Origin: Rhynchonema sp. JSB1_4
Taxonomy: Eukaryota > Nematoda > Chromadorea > Monhysterida > Xyalidae
Length of the DNA: 64,000 nucleotides
Assembly: GCA_030248065.1 (NCBI GenBank)
Contig: JASAMV010002058.1
Location: 37,383-101,382 of the forward strand
Direction of reading: 5' to 3'
The notes beneath the pieces are model-generated. The model made no database searches. It was not told the origin of the DNA and saw only the letters and a list, made by a program, of their open reading frames with translations. Shown here one piece after another: positions 37,798 to 51,013 of this stretch. Each line of letters opens with the position of its first letter. The first letter of the stretch is position 1. Both the position numbers and the translations under genes were made by a program.

Positions 37798-38442
37798 ATG
37801 TGTTCAAAAATTATGATCACCCATCCATCAATTACAAATGGCTGTGTTGTTACTTGTGGTTTGGTTCACAGAATTGTTGGACAGAGGTACATATTCGTAA
37901 TTGATCTTCCAACGCGTTCTGTGAGTCTGGCCCCGATTTTTTTCCATTGCCCCTTTTCGTGACGAAACGTCATAAAACCGGTTCCCACTGGCTTGCCGTT
38001 TCTGATGTTTCCAAAAAGGGTGCCCCGATTGTGCTTTCCTATCTCAACGATTTTTTGTTATTGTTCCCATGTGCCGTGAAAATGTGGTTGATTTTATGGA
38101 AATGTGTTGCATCGTGTTTTTACAAAATTTCAGGTCGGGTGTAATGAATTAGAACCACCCATTGCACATGAATCAGTTTTATTATTTCTTCCAAAGGCCC
38201 AAACAAAACGCATTTTTTTCACACATGAAATCAAGAAAATATTCAGTGGCTCGAAATTACATCAGTGTTGCTTGATAAACAGCATTTTGACAGAAACAGC
38301 ATTGCAGGAAAGAAACGCAGGTAAACTGTACTGAAGAAAATTTGGATCACAGAATTCATACTGAACACAATATCCCTGGTTGCGAAAGGTAGGATTTCAA
38401 AACAAGATTTCCGCAAACAAATCAGTGAAACATCAATGGTAG

Positions 38443-38520
38443 TACAATATAATAATAAATAAATAATATAATAAATAATAATAATAATATAATAAATAAA
38501 TAAACAATATAATATAATAC
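38443..38520. repeat. AT-only microsatellite
   Basis: Irregular (AATAATAT)n and AAATAAATA run of about 75 bp, nearly free of G and C. Confidence 0.85.
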
Positions 38521-38949
38521 AACTCTGCGTTGCTTCTGTAACAAAATTAGCAATCCGAGTCAGGTGGGGATTGCCATGATTTCACGACAAAAATCCCGAG
38601 CTTCATGACACCAACTGAAAAATTTTCTTCGTTGTGTCCAGGCTTTGGCGATTTTCGACATGTCGGGGACGTTTGATATCAGTATCACAATTCTTGCGCA
38701 GTAGGTTTGTTAGAAAGCAGTGATTTTTATGGTTAGCCAATTATCGGGTTCAAGAACAAGAAAGTAAATGGTTGCGGGCCTGGAGGAGCGCAGCAACAAC
38801 AAAGTGGTGCCAGATTTCATAGGATAAGAACAATATGATAAACTGTATGTACAGTCGCTGGGTAAAAGACCAGTTGAAGCTCACCAACACGAAATATTTC
38901 AGCATAGAATTCCTGGACATAAACACAAATCAATCCCATCACCAAATAA

Positions 38950-39148
38950 TACGGTGCATCCTCTTTATAGTGACACACTTTATAGTGACACACACACTTT
39001 GCTCGATACGATGAAAAACTTTATGATTTGAGACAGTCACCTTAGTTCCAAGTTTGCCGTCATTGGCCTACTTGCCACTTGTGAATGTTGCTTATAGTTG
39101 CCGAAATTGGCCTGCCCTGACCACGTCACTATAAAGAGGGTAGACTGT
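38950..39148. mobile_element. pogo-like MITE at the RNF19 3' end
   Basis: CCTCTTTATAGTGAC at the left (38957) faces GTCACTATAAAGAGGG at the right (ending about 39140). The outer right end reads ...GGGTAGACTG. An internal repeat of the left end, TTTATAGTGACACAC, follows. It ends about 15 bp from the RNF19 stop codon. Confidence 0.65.
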
Positions 39149-39161
39149 GAAAACATTCACT

Positions 39162-42100
39162 TCACTGCTTGCTCTGTCCATACCGATGCATAATTCGGTG
39201 CCAGAGCGGATGTTGTCTTCCTCCGCTTTTCGCGATCGACGTTGACTTGCGACGCCTGCCCGTCAGTGAACCGGATTCAGATGACCCTGAACCGTCTGGA
39301 AAACAAACAACACCGAATTAAACAGGAACTGAATGAGAAAAAATGAAATAAAAGAAAAGAAATTAACCAGGTGCGACAACATCCTGATCGTAATCCACGG
39401 TGATCAACGCTTCACCAGGCAACGACGTGTAACTGGTCGAATAGGCACGTTTACTGCTTGATAGACGCCTGCTATAAATAATAGTGCATATTTATATCTT
39501 GGCAACAAACAATTACAACATTGTGAAAATTTTGTTCGGGCTAATTTAAGTCTGGGACGAGAAGCCGCTCAGGATGTCAACCACCGCTTGTTAGTAACAA
39601 GAAGGTCATTCTCGCGTATGCTGCTGAATGAGGTCGAAAAGGCGACAACGGCCACATGTCCGAACCGAATCGGTAAGATCGACTTAATCAGTCCGACGTG
39701 CTGGTTACAACAGAACCACAAACCACCATCGTAATCTAACTTGTTGTGCACAGGTGCAGCAGTCGTCGTGGTGGTAGTGGTTGCAGCAGCATCACTCTGT
39801 GCGTGTCTGCCCCGGACCATCGCCGGCTTGACACGATCCCAGACCAGCCAGGGCTCGGCCGCAATCGCCCCTGATTCAGCAAGCAGTTGGTGCCAGAAAT
39901 CGGTCGCCGAATTCGAGTCGAACAACATCGACACCGAGTTGGACTGGAATGCAATTTTTTTACATTTCCCCCCAAGAAGAGTTGATAAAAGGCACAGCCG
40001 GACTGTAAATACTCAAGACTCAAGAGCGGAACAACGTGGTGGTAATTTTATGTCGATGCATACTATACATCAAAGCAAACCTTTGGTAAAAAAAGGTAAC
40101 TGTAAAATTGCAGTTGATTGCCGTCCACACATTATTACTTTTTAGTTCTATCCTATTTTCGGTTGGAACAACGTGCGTGCTGCGGAAATATTGCTGTGAC
40201 TGCTCATATTTGCTTATAGCAGCGATGAAATATTTCTGTAACAGTAATATTTCAATCGTTCCAGTTGAACAATCAGATGACCGATCTCATTCTCGTGGAA
40301 AATTCATGCATCTGCTCACTGATAGCCAGAATTTGGCATACAACGGGGCTGGCAACTTCAGCAAGACTAAGCCCATAAAACACTACTGAAGACGAGCTTT
40401 ACCACCACCGCATACTCACCTTCTTCGTCGGTTCAGCCGTGCCAGCGGGATGTGTGCCGTGCAATTGCATAAATGCCTCCGGTGACATCAACATGAATTC
40501 AGCATCATCATTCTGAGTCGCACCACCGCCAACGGCCGTGTGCTGCGTGCTCGAGCTCGTACTCGCTTGTCCCGCGTGTGAAACATCGGCACGCGCACTG
40601 TGCTGACGCGAGATAGACTGACGTTGCAGCACTGGAAATGCAGAATAATGTGCTCATTTAAAAATATGCTCACAAGGAAGCGGTTTTGCGCTCGGCAAAT
40701 ATACCACTGCCGAAAACCAAAACTCAAAATTACTAAAACTTGGACGCTTCGAGTAGGTACAATACACATTTTTGTTCAAAAACCAAACTAAAATCACGCA
40801 CATCGTCTATGTTTCCTGGACCGCTCGTGCTTCACAATTGGGTTCAGCAATTCCGTGTTTGCCTCATCATAATAGTAGTCCCCAGCGCCACCCCCAGCTG
40901 TGTCACGTGACACGTTGCTGTGCGCTCGCGAGCGGGCGCGCTGATTGGTGGACGACAGACCACTGCCGACCGATGTCACTGTGGCATGACGTTGCACCTT
41001 AATCAATTGTGGGGTTTGCTCGGAAAAGCCTCGTTCTATACAGTCTTGACCTTGAGGTTGGTTTCACAGAACAGGTTGAGTAACCATAGACCATAACCAT
41101 GTAACAGTGATGAGATTTGCATAATTCGCCCTGTTTTCGCAGTCGGCCGGTGCACCGAGAGCCGATCTCATGGTTCACTGATTTGCTTTTCATGTTTTTG
41201 CAAACATATTAAAAAACTTAGAAAATCGATTTTTTAACCAACCGTGCATTTAGCCATCACAGGTCGATGTGGTTCGTCCTCCGAGAAATGTATGCTGTGT
41301 TGCTGATGGTGATGCGCTGAAGGCAGACTGTCAAGCGAGGCAGCGCCATGCGGTTGGCTGGCTGATGTTTCAATCGGCATACCAGTCTCGTCAACGCACT
41401 CTTCCAACAATGGAGCTGTAAATTTGGGATTATGCATTTGTTTGAACAAAATATAAATGCGTTTTGAGTGAAATCGTTATGTTCCACCGCCAACAGAAAC
41501 ACTACACAGAGATATGAGCACGTGCCACAAAGTCGGTGTCGGAGAAAAGTCGCGGACTCCGTTCCCTATTTTACATGCAAGATGTGCAAAAATCCTTCAA
41601 CACCAATGCTTACGGGGGGCGTGTGCATGTCGCACGAACTTCACACTCCGTCCGCAGCACAGGCAAATCAGACACAAACCGCCACCAACCCGGACTGGTC
41701 CTCGTATCGTCATTATTGCGTTGCTGGGTGTCGTGCGTGTGCAGAATGTGTCGTGCCGACAAGTTGTCGGGCCCAATCGAGCCTGTCAGCACACGCATCG
41801 ATACGTTGTCCGACACTCCGCCGCACGATTTCGTCTCTTGCACGCTTCCGGCCAGCGCTCGCACACTCGCGCCCTCCTGTGCCGCTGCGCCGTAGTCGCT
41901 CACAATTGTGTGCACGCTCTGAATGGAAACAGAACACTGCGAGACAAAATATCATTTCTGAGTTGAGTGACCAGCTTTTTTCTGAAATTTCAGTGCACCT
42001 GAAGAAGAAATAATTGAGTTTCTGGCACAATTATTTGGTTGAATTCTCGATGATAGGGATCGGTCCACAGAAACAGAATCACCTTACCTTAGAGATAACA

Positions 42101-45100
42101 TAAACTCAAACATAAAACAGAAAGCGACGACCGAAAATGCGAACAATTTTTCCGTTTGATCCTTGAGTTTATGTTAACGTAAGGTTTAGGTTGAGGGTAC
42201 CGTAAAACTAATTCGGCTTTTGCTGACCGAGCCCAAGATGGGGGCCGCAGGGGCCGTGCCCCTCTTTGGTCAAAGTGGCGCGCGCCTGGCGCCTCAGTAA
42301 CACCCATTTAAAATGACATTTACCAATTGCGGCTGCGCGTGCAAAAAGTGTTAAGAATTCGTCATCATTATTGTATTGCAATTTGGGTATAAAAACTCCA
42401 ATTTTGAAAAAACTGACAACCAATGACTTTCCAAAAATGAAACAAGCACTGGATGGATAAAAATGACGTTTTGGATTAAGCCCCTTTCTTGATCAAAAGC
42501 TGGATGCGCCACTGGTGTGTGGCCAAAACTCTCGCCGCAAATTCCACGTTTCTGTAAAAAACTGGAATATCTACCGTACCTAGTTGATGCCAATGTGGCA
42601 AATCAATAACAGCGGTGCTCATTGATAAAAAGTCAGTATGTGTAATGTAGTTTTTACTTTCTGTGTTTCTTCTTAGCTTCTGGGCAACACAAAGAGCGCG
42701 CATTCAGGGCAGTTGATAAAGTCAAACCTAACACCAATAGCACACTACAAAACACGGTACGCAATTCCAAAAACCCATTCTTCCACCTTATCATCAGCAT
42801 AGTAGCAGTGCGCCGTGCTACCGGCCATGGCCTTGGTGCTGGCCTCCTCATAGTTCATACTGGCCGATTCCATACTTCCGTGTCTCGCACGGGTGCTCCT
42901 GGTCTCGGCCGTGTGCCCATGTGATGCACCTGTACTACCACCAGGGTAGAGTTCGGCCTGCACCTGAACGCAATGTAAGAGAAAATTGGAATTGAGACAA
43001 TAAAACGAAAGAGAACTTCATAAATTATAATACCGTTATGGGAGCGGGGAACCGGCTGACAGTTGGCACCGTGATCGCACTGCCGCTGCCAATGCTCACA
43101 CCTGGTGGGAATATTGAAGCTATTTTTAGCCTCAAGTATTTGAAAGGACAAAATCAAATCCTCAAATTAAAATAGGAAAATTCAGACAAGAAACAGACCG
43201 GTTACAGTGGCCGTGTCGGCATGCTGTTGACTGCCAACACGAAGAAGTTTGACCTTTTCTGAAGGCTCGGCATCACCCGTTTGAGCAGTTGTGGCTGAGA
43301 AAAATATTATTTTTTAAACATAGGTTTTACCTCTTACCTGATAATGAAGTATCATTAAAGCTTATGCGCAAGCACACATTTACGCTGACGTTTCTTTATG
43401 CATCCCCAAGATGAAGAGTGAACATTGCCAGAATCGACGAAACCTACATCAAAAAACGAAAACAGAAAAAAATGAAATCCAAAAACCAAACCAACCAGTC
43501 ATCCAATCTGGATCATTCAGATTCATCCAACTATTCGACGTGCTCGCTGCACGTCCACCAGTGCGACACAACGAGATGGGCACGACACCGTACACGTACG
43601 CAAGCATTATTGGCACGCCGATGCCTGCAGAGATCGAATGGTCGTCAGTTGGAAATGTTATTTGTTTTCCGCAGCGAAAGCAGCTACTACTATTTGGCAG
43701 CAGAAAATTGGCTGAGATGGCATCACGTTGTAGCATCACAATTTCAGATTAGTCCAAAAATGGTTCACGTTCGTTCGTTTTTCATAGTCACAAGCTAAGT
43801 CAAGGTCTTATTTTGGTCTGACGTCAAATGAGCGTTGGTTCAGACTATAGTTGCAAAAAAACGGTGCTTTATATTTCTCCAAGAATTTCGCTCTCTGTAC
43901 AAATTGTGGAACTCCTAAATGTCAGAGAAAACTCCTTTTTAGTAATGTAACAGCAGTGGTTTCAGCACTAACCAACGGTCAATCCGGCAATAATCGGACT
44001 GACGATCAAACTGCCCATCACACTCGTGGCCACGAGCGTGCGACGTTTGTGTTTGCCCATACGACGTTTGGTCAGACGACTGTTCACCTGATGTTTCAAG
44101 AGAAACGCAGTAAAATGACGCGGCGCCACGATCAAGGGTCACTGGCAACAAACTGGCAGTTGTAAAATGATAGGACGTTCCAAAACTAAATGCGGAGAAG
44201 ACCAAGGCCAAGGTCCACGATAACAGCGGCTCGTGGTTTAGTTCCCGTTGTTATATCCGCACGACATGCAGCTAGAATAAAAATCCCTACCTTTCGTCCC
44301 ACGTAGACAGGCACACCAAATATGATGGCAGGTACAGCCAGGCCAGCGATCAACGTTATGCCCACAGGGGCGCCAACCAGAGTACCGAGTTGCCAGAGCA
44401 ATTTCTTCTTGCGCGACCATGGCTTGGTGCCCCAGAAGGTGCAGCCGGAGGGACTGGATAGATACTTGAAACTGTTTTTTCATGAGACACACTTTTCCAG
44501 CAAACACAAAGGTCACATGGCAGTATAGTGCTTTCGCACTATCGACGACCCGATGCACCGCCTGCCGGTGAAATTGAAATAGGCAACCAAAGGCTCATTG
44601 GTGGGCAATTGATGCGCAATGATGAAAAGTGACAGAGTTAAATATTCTGATACTCTGTTGATCAACGTGAAAAAAAACGCATCTCTAAACTTTGAATCAA
44701 ACAAATGAAAAAGCCAATGACTGACTACCAAACACACCTCAAATAATGCAGATCGGAAATTTCTTTCAAGCACAGCCAGCAGAACTCGGCGCCACACAAA
44801 CCGCAGACCATGTGGTTGCATGAACCATCGTTGGTTTTGACGATATACGTGCGACAGCGGGGGCACGCTTTGATGTCACCGGCTTGAAAAGAAGAAACTT
44901 ATTAATCTTATTTGAAGCTTTTACATATAAGCTTGCTGGAGTTTTGTCAAAAAATTTGAAGTGAATACGCATCTGGTGCATCAGCTGAGCACTGACCGTA
45001 ACCGTGTGCGCCGCCGATCTATGAAAACAGGACAGATGCAAGTGGGCAGCCAAAAACAACATGTTGCACAACGATATTATCAAAAAATAAAGAAACAAGA

Positions 45101-48100
45101 GAAAATTCAACCGCACGTCTGAGCGACGAATCAATCTGAATGTTGTTCATGAACAACGCGCCACGTTCGGCCCGCGCTTCGTCACAAGTCTGATGTGGAT
45201 GCCAATGCATCTTGCAATGATAGCAGAAATACGCGCCACAGCCCGGTCGTTCGCAGTGCAGTTGAGGACAGCCGGCACAATTGGATGCGATCACCGCGAA
45301 ACTGCAAATGGATAATTATTATTTTGTGATTGAGGGTCGTTAGAATCGATTTCGGTTGTTTTCTTGAGGCCCATTGTGACTAATTCTGGATTACATTGTC
45401 CAGATATCAACCGGCAAGAATAATTATCGGAAGACTTCGTCCGAACAAGACTCTCAGAACAAAACCAATTTCAAAGACGTTCTTGATTCCAGCAGCATCA
45501 GCAATGGAGAATTACCTTCTGTTCCGAAAAATGTTTCACTAAACGAGTAAAGTGGCATTAGTCATAAAATAAACAGTGGTTTCGAATTCTGTTACTCCGA
45601 AAAATGCTTAATGAAATGCATAAATAATTATCGGTGAGTCGGTAATGTAGTGGAAGCCGACATTACAAAAACGAAAAGCGACTTCAAAAACGCACTTGCA
45701 GTCGGGCGCCGGGCACCAGCGGGTGTCTGCGTCAAACATAAGCACACGACGCAACATGAATTCTTCGTATTTCTCGCGCAAATGCGGTAATTCGACCAGG
45801 ATTCTATGAATGTCGTTCGGGTGCAGCATTTCGTTGCATTCCGGACAAGACACCATCACGCGCGACTCGAGAATTTCCAGTTGTAGATACTGAAAGATAG
45901 CGAGTTTGACCGTATACTTCAGGGTTTGTTTTTTGGTAACATAATGCAAGTGCGGTATTGCGGTGAACTCATCGTTGGTGAGATTTTGCATATGACGTAT
46001 GAATGACTAAACTTTTGAATTGAGGATATTTTGTGATTTCATCGCGACATTGTAACACATGAAAAGGATAGGAGCGATCAAAATACGTGAATGTGACGGC
46101 GACAAAAAGCTCAGGCCGAGCAGACTCGATTATCAAGCGACTGCCTGATACACCAAATACCCCACTCGCGAAAAAAACGATTGTCGTTGAAGCACTTTAT
46201 GCATGCACAGTACCTCTGGGTCATTTGGACTGACCTGATGGACAAGAACATTAACTTTAATAATTGTCGCAAACTTATGCGCACCTGAATCATGCACGTG
46301 TGACACGACTGGTGCGTGCAACACGAGAGTTTGGGGAAACAATGCGCCGGTTGTCGAACGAAACAAAGTGGACATTCGCGAGATGCGGCGGCCAGATGCG
46401 GTGAATGTGTGCTTGAACTGGTGTTGTCGCCTTCGGACAAAGTGCCTGAAACATTTACATTTGTTAGTTTTTATCCATTTTTGAAATCTTGAAATTTTAC
46501 AAACCAGCAGCAGCCGCGGCAGCGTCATCGGTCGACGGTTCTTGCAGATCATTTGTGGACCGACTCATCTTTGCAGCCTCGCGTTTGTCACTGAAATGAA
46601 CAATGAAAAACTATTATTTTCCTGAACCAATTTGTGCACCAAATTGGAACGAAATATGTAGTCGCGGCGCTGAATCAGAGAAAATCGAAAACACAATATC
46701 TTAGAAGTGACGCCCAAAACAGCACGATGTTTGTGTGTTAGTCACGTTCTCACTCCATCCTGCTGCATCCATTATCAGCACAGCAGTAGCTAAACTACCC
46801 AGGTCTGGCACACGCAACGCATAAATACATGTAATGTTTGCAATGTTCTACGCCCACCACCCAAACACACTGTTGGCTATCAAAAACAGACATAGACGCA
46901 TTGGCTTTTTTAAAGTTGATTTTTATCTTAGGACACGCCACCCACTCAGCATTGTGTGTGATAAGAAACACTTGTTGCTCGGTCATGTGCACCATGTTTG
47001 TCTGTCAAAACACCGGAACACATTTTCTTTTCCTAACGACAGGGCCACGCCACAGCTCATGTGCTCATTTTATTTTTTCATAACGCTAGAGGAGAAATTC
47101 CGACCCGCGTGAACGAAAGAACGCCGATACCGGAACGAAACAAATAACAAGCGTCTATAATGTGTGCGTTAGCCACAAACACAGGAGTGCAGAGAGCTGC
47201 CAGGTCGCAGGAGACAGAGGAATATTTCACTTTTAAATGAGCAAGCAAAGGTGTCACCATGCAAGCTACATTGGCGGAAAAACCGGATTTTATATTTGTG
47301 AAAAAACGAAAAAACCCCGAAAAAACAGGTAAAGAACCGCAATCAATGCATAAGGGCAAGGCAAGCCCAAATAAGATATTAATGTTTCACATCGACTACA
47401 GTGGTGCCCACATGGTATTTTTCATGCTCATTGTAACTAATATCGCTGAAAATAATGCATTGACATTGACTACGGTTGATCAAAGTGGTTCTGTGGAAGC
47501 ATTTTCTCAACCACTGTCAAAAATAGGAAATTCAGTGAAAAAAAGACCCGTTTCCCGGCGGCTCAGAGTTTTTCTGTTTTTGTCACGTCTCAGATGGACC
47601 CGGTTTTTTCTTAAAAAACGGTTTCTTTCCATCCGCCAGTATTGTGCAATGCAAACCGAACAGGAAAATTGAATCTGCCCTTGTTTTCCCGCAACATTGC
47701 AGTTCAAAAGTGGGTATGGGTTGGTTGGGTGTCCAACAGTGTAGTTCCTGGGGGGGGGAGGGGGGGTCCCCCCCTCGGGTGCACTATCTCCCCCTCAGGT
47801 GGTACACTATCCCCCTATCTCCCCCTCCGGGTACACTATCTCCCCCAATTTTTGCCTAAAGTAGGCATTTTTAGGCCTAAAATGGGCATTTTTAGGCCAA
47901 AAATGAGTCATTTTCAGGTCAATGTTCTCAAAAGTCGCCAAAATACCCTTTGTCTGAAGAATTTTTTCCAAAAAGGGGCAAAAATAGGTCAAATTTTCTA
48001 CCTCAAAAAGTGACTTTTTCCTGAATTTGGGTCTTCCCCCCCCTTCCCCCCCCCTCGGGGGTACACTATCTCCCCCTCCGAAAAAAACGGAGGGTCCGCT

Positions 48101-48471
48101 ATCTCCCCCTCCGGACCAGGAACTACACTGGTGTCCAAGTCCAATCAACGGTAGATGACGCTTCATCAACCCAGTCATAACGTATGGGTGCTGTTGTAGC
48201 TAGTCAAGCCAAGCGGCCACAAGCGCTGAACGCATCATGCTAACATGGCTTTTGGTTTCGTTTTCTCCAACCTGTCTTTCTCCTTGTTGGCCGAATTCGT
48301 CCCCATTCCGAACAACAGCGAATGCAGACTCAATCGTGAACCACCGAACGTTGCGCGTCGTTTCGATTTCGTTGCCGATCCCGATGCAGTGTCTTTGTTG
48401 TTGTTGTCCTCGATTTTCGATCGTTCATTGTTGTTGTTCAGCAACTGATGATGACCGCCCGAATTCACCAT
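39162..48471 (-). CDS. RNF19: RNF19-type RBR E3 ubiquitin ligase
   Basis: RING-IBR-RING ligase with membrane segments (dorfin/RNF19 family). Phased exons: 48272-48471, 46505-46590, 46285-46445, 45696-45889, 45117-45301, 44738-44882, 44291-44453, 43973-44087, 43559-43624, 43199-43294, 43034-43101, 42787-42963, 41690-41918, 41243-41415, 40802-40997, 40420-40631, about 39752-39943, about 39372-39478, and 39162-39298. RING1: [31 protein letters not shown], then [20 protein letters not shown] and [19 protein letters not shown]2: [20 protein letters not shown], with the catalytic Cys in [18 protein letters not shown]. Membrane block: [60 protein letters not shown]. Later motifs [11 protein letters not shown] and [10 protein letters not shown] match RNF19A order. 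The last three junctions are less certain. Intron 1 hosts the MITE at 47737-48130; introns carry dispersed repeats. Confidence 0.93.
47737..48130. mobile_element. hAT-type MITE (family D, TIR CAGTGTAGTTCCTGG) in RNF19 intron 1
   Basis: Perfect 15-bp inverted repeats CAGTGTAGTTCCTGG. Perfect 8-bp duplication GTGTCCAA at 47729-47736 and 48131-48138. Private subterminal unit CACTATCTCCCCCTC, several copies on the left and about two on the right in opposite orientation. The AT-rich core (TTAGGCCTAAAATGGGCATT) is nearly the same as in 50082-50485. Confidence 0.93.
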
Positions 48472-48830
48472 CACGCAGGCCGTCTTCTTGACTCGACCAC
48501 GGTTCAGTATCAATTTGCAACAGATGCTGGTTTTTATCGCACTGTTCAAGCTCTTGTGTTCGTCTGGTTGGTTGAACGACACAAATACAAAATGAGCGCT
48601 CGATTTTCTACCAGGATTTCGACTCGCCCTTCCGGTTTTTGCGGTGCGACCAAAGTTCTGAAAAGTTCAGTTGTTTGGCACTGGCATCAGGGCACAGGCA
48701 CCCCATCAACTTTCAGTAACCCTTCGCGATGATGAAGCTCCAAACGCAAATCCTCTCCCCAAAAACCCCACAACGGAAAAGTGACTGATGTGGAGAGAGT
48801 TGTTTCTTTTGTCGTTTCTTTTTGTCACTG

Positions 48831-48916
48831 GCCAATCACTGCACTATGTACCAACCATACAGCCAATCAGGGGTCCGCTTTAACCAATCAGCGAGCGAAA
48901 TTGTAAGAGTATAAAG
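48831..48916 (+). promoter_or_regulatory. CCAAT x3 plus TATA promoter-like block
   Basis: GCCAATCA (48831), GCCAATCAG (about 48862) and ACCAATCAG (about 48883) are followed by TATAAAG at 48910-48916, a spacing typical of strong TATA promoters such as core histone genes. Transcription would start near 48940 and run right, into the transposon tract at 49122. I find no intact coding sequence downstream before the repeats; it could be an RNA-gene or orphaned promoter, or act divergently for RNF19. Confidence 0.5.
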
Positions 48917-49144
48917 AGCGATGCGCCCGAAGAAAAGCAGTCTTTGGTCTTTTGTGAGACTCGTTCTTCGTCTTTCTTTGCGCGTTTTGGCAGTCAACCG
49001 GGCTCACTCCTCGCAACCACGCACGATTGATGTGAAATTTCATTCAGGTTGGCGTTTGTGGGCGGCAACAAGAGGGAACAAACTGATCGTGTCACAGTGA
49101 CCAGTGAGTGTTGACTGTTGAGTATGGGTGGGCACAATACCCAA

Positions 49145-50070
49145 CAGGGTAGTACTTGGGGGGGGGGGGGGGTGGGGGGGGGGGGGGTCTCCCCCCCCCC
49201 CAAATTCATCTATCTATCGTCAACACTTTTTGATTTCATCTATCTATCGTCAACAAATTCTGGGAACAATCTATCTATCGTCAACACATTTCGACCCCAC
49301 AATGGGCATTTTTGCCTCAAAATGGCTCAAAATCGGAATTTTTTGTCCCAAATAGGCAAAAAATCGCGCGCTACGCGCGGATTTAGTACATCTAAGTACA
49401 TTTTCATTAATATTTACACATTATTACCTACTTAGTGCACCATACTATACCTTGATTTTTGGCGACCCCCCACCATCTATCTATCGTCAACAAGTTTGGG
49501 TCGACCCTATACTGGCAGGCGGAAAAAAAACCGGTTTTTTTTCCGGAAAAAAAACCGAAAAAAAACCGTTTTTTTTCCGAGACCCGAATACTTTTCCGTT
49601 TATTTTTCCGTGGGTACCTTTTCGGTTTTTGATCGGAAAAATATCGGTACTTTATTCCAATTTTTCCAAAAAATTGTAATGCAAAACTGATGAGTTTTTC
49701 GATTTCAGTGAAAAATTGGCTCGAGCACAAAAATTAACCGGCCCAAAATGGGCCAAAAAGCGTGTAAACCAAGTGTTTTCGACTGACTTCAACACTCTTC
49801 AAGAGCACTCTCGTCACTTCGAACAAATTTTGCACTGAAATTGTTATATTTTTCGAAATTACGTTCTTAAGTACTGGAAAAGTATTTGGAAAAAAAACGG
49901 TTTTTTTTCGGAAAAAAAACCGTTTTTTTTTCACGAAAAATAAAGAACGGTTCTTTATGACAGTATAGTCGACCCCCCCCCAGATTTCGGACTTGGGTCA
50001 TCTATCTATCGTCAACACATTTCGGGTCCCAATCTATCTATCGTCAACACCCTGACCAAGTACTACACTG
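49145..50070. mobile_element. hAT-type MITE (family C), interrupted
   Basis: Ends CAGGGTAGTACTTGG and CCAAGTACTACACTG (one mismatch). 8-bp duplication ATACCCAA at 49137-49144 and 50071-50078. Private unit CATCTATCTATCGTCAACA, about three copies left and about three right, same strand in this copy. The core has CGCGCGCTACGCGCG (about 49365). The left subterminal zone is an extreme G run followed by a C run (about 49158-49200). Hosts 49508-49967. Confidence 0.88.
49508..49967. mobile_element. 460-bp hAT-type MITE (TIR TATACTG), copy 1
   Basis: Ends TATACTGGCAGG and ...ATGACAGTATA. Perfect 8-bp duplication GTCGACCC at 49500-49507 and 49968-49975. Subterminal palindromes CCGGAAAAAAAACCG. Base for base it is almost identical to 54813-55272; I noticed one T/C difference, near 49930. 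Confidence 0.93.
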
Positions 50071-50081
50071 ATACCCAATAC

Positions 50082-50485
50082 CAGTGTAGTTCCTGGTCCG
50101 GCGCGGCGGTTAGTGTACCTTACCTACCCCTTTTTTCCGTGAGGCGGTTAGTGTACCTCCCTGGGGGGGGGAAGGGGGGGGGGGGAAGACCCAAAATCAG
50201 GAAAAAGTCACTTTTTGAGGTAGAAAATTTGACCTATTTTTACCCCTTTTTGGAAAAAATTCTTCAGAACAAGGGTATTTTGGCGACTTTTGAGAACATT
50301 GACCTAAAAATCACACATTTTAGGCCTAAAAATGCCCATTTTAGGCCTAAAAATGGCCATTTTAGGCAAAAGTTGAGGCGGTTAGTGTACCTGACGCGGC
50401 GGTTAGTGTACTAGTGTACCTTGGTCGCGGCGGTTAGTGTACCTTAGGGGGGGACCCCCCCCCTCCCCCCCCAGGAACTACACTG
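50082..50485. mobile_element. hAT-type MITE (family D, second subtype)
   Basis: Same inverted repeat CAGTGTAGTTCCTGG. Duplication CCCAATAC at 50074-50081 and 50486-50493. Private unit GGCGGTTAGTGTACC (two or three copies per end). The core matches 47737-48130 reversed. Confidence 0.93.
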
Positions 50486-50592
50486 CCCAATACCATGAGT
50501 GAGAACCGCGTGCGTTCCAAGCCAAGCCAGGGCCCGCCGCAAAAGTGCAAGTGCAGAGTCAGAGTGTAGCAGAGCAACAGAGGTCTCACCAG

Positions 50593-51013
50593 CAGTGTAG
50601 TTCCTGGTCCGGAGGGGGAACAGACGTACCCTCCACTATTTTCGGAGGGGGAACAGACGTACCTACCTGGGGGGGGGGGGGAGGGGGGGGGGGAAGTCCC
50701 AATTTGGGGGGGGGGGGGACGGAAAAAAGTCATTTTTTGAGTTCGAAAAATTGGACTATTTTTACCTTCTTTTGCGAAAAATCCCCTATAAAAAGGGTAT
50801 TTTGGCGTTTTTTTGGAGGTTTCACCTAAAGTTTACCTATTTTTGGCCTAAAAATGCCTATTTTAGCCCTAAATTTGCCCATTTTAGGAAAAAATTGGGG
50901 GAGCAGACGTACCCGGAGGGGGAACAGTGGGGCAGGCGTACCTCGGAGGGGGAACAGACGTACCCGAGGGGGGGGGGGGGTCCCCCCCCCCCCCCCCCCC
51001 AGGAACTACACTG
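50593..51013. mobile_element. hAT-type MITE (family D, third subtype)
   Basis: Inverted repeats CAGTGTAGTTCCTGG / CCAGGAACTACACTG. Duplication CTCACCAG at 50585-50592 and 51014-51021. Private unit GGGGGAACAGACGTACC, two copies left and three right. Long G and C runs near both ends. Confidence 0.93.

Larger units (their letters stand above)
37798..39161. other. 3' flanks of SELENOF and RNF19
   Basis: Convergent 3' ends. It contains a TAA/TAAT-rich AT microsatellite (about 38443-38520) and a pogo-like MITE next to the RNF19 stop. A SECIS element for SELENOF would be expected in the first few hundred bases; ATGA occurs at 37815, 38144 and 38168, but none forms a stem I trust. Confidence 0.5.

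Noticed and set aside
37798..38340. SECIS element for SELENOF
   Set aside because: ATGA occurrences exist but none is followed by a convincing stem with apical AA and a matching GA side.
48590..48735. Short Ser/Thr-rich open frame before the CCAAT/TATA block
   Set aside because: No homology recognised and it ends without splice context; probably RNF19 upstream DNA.
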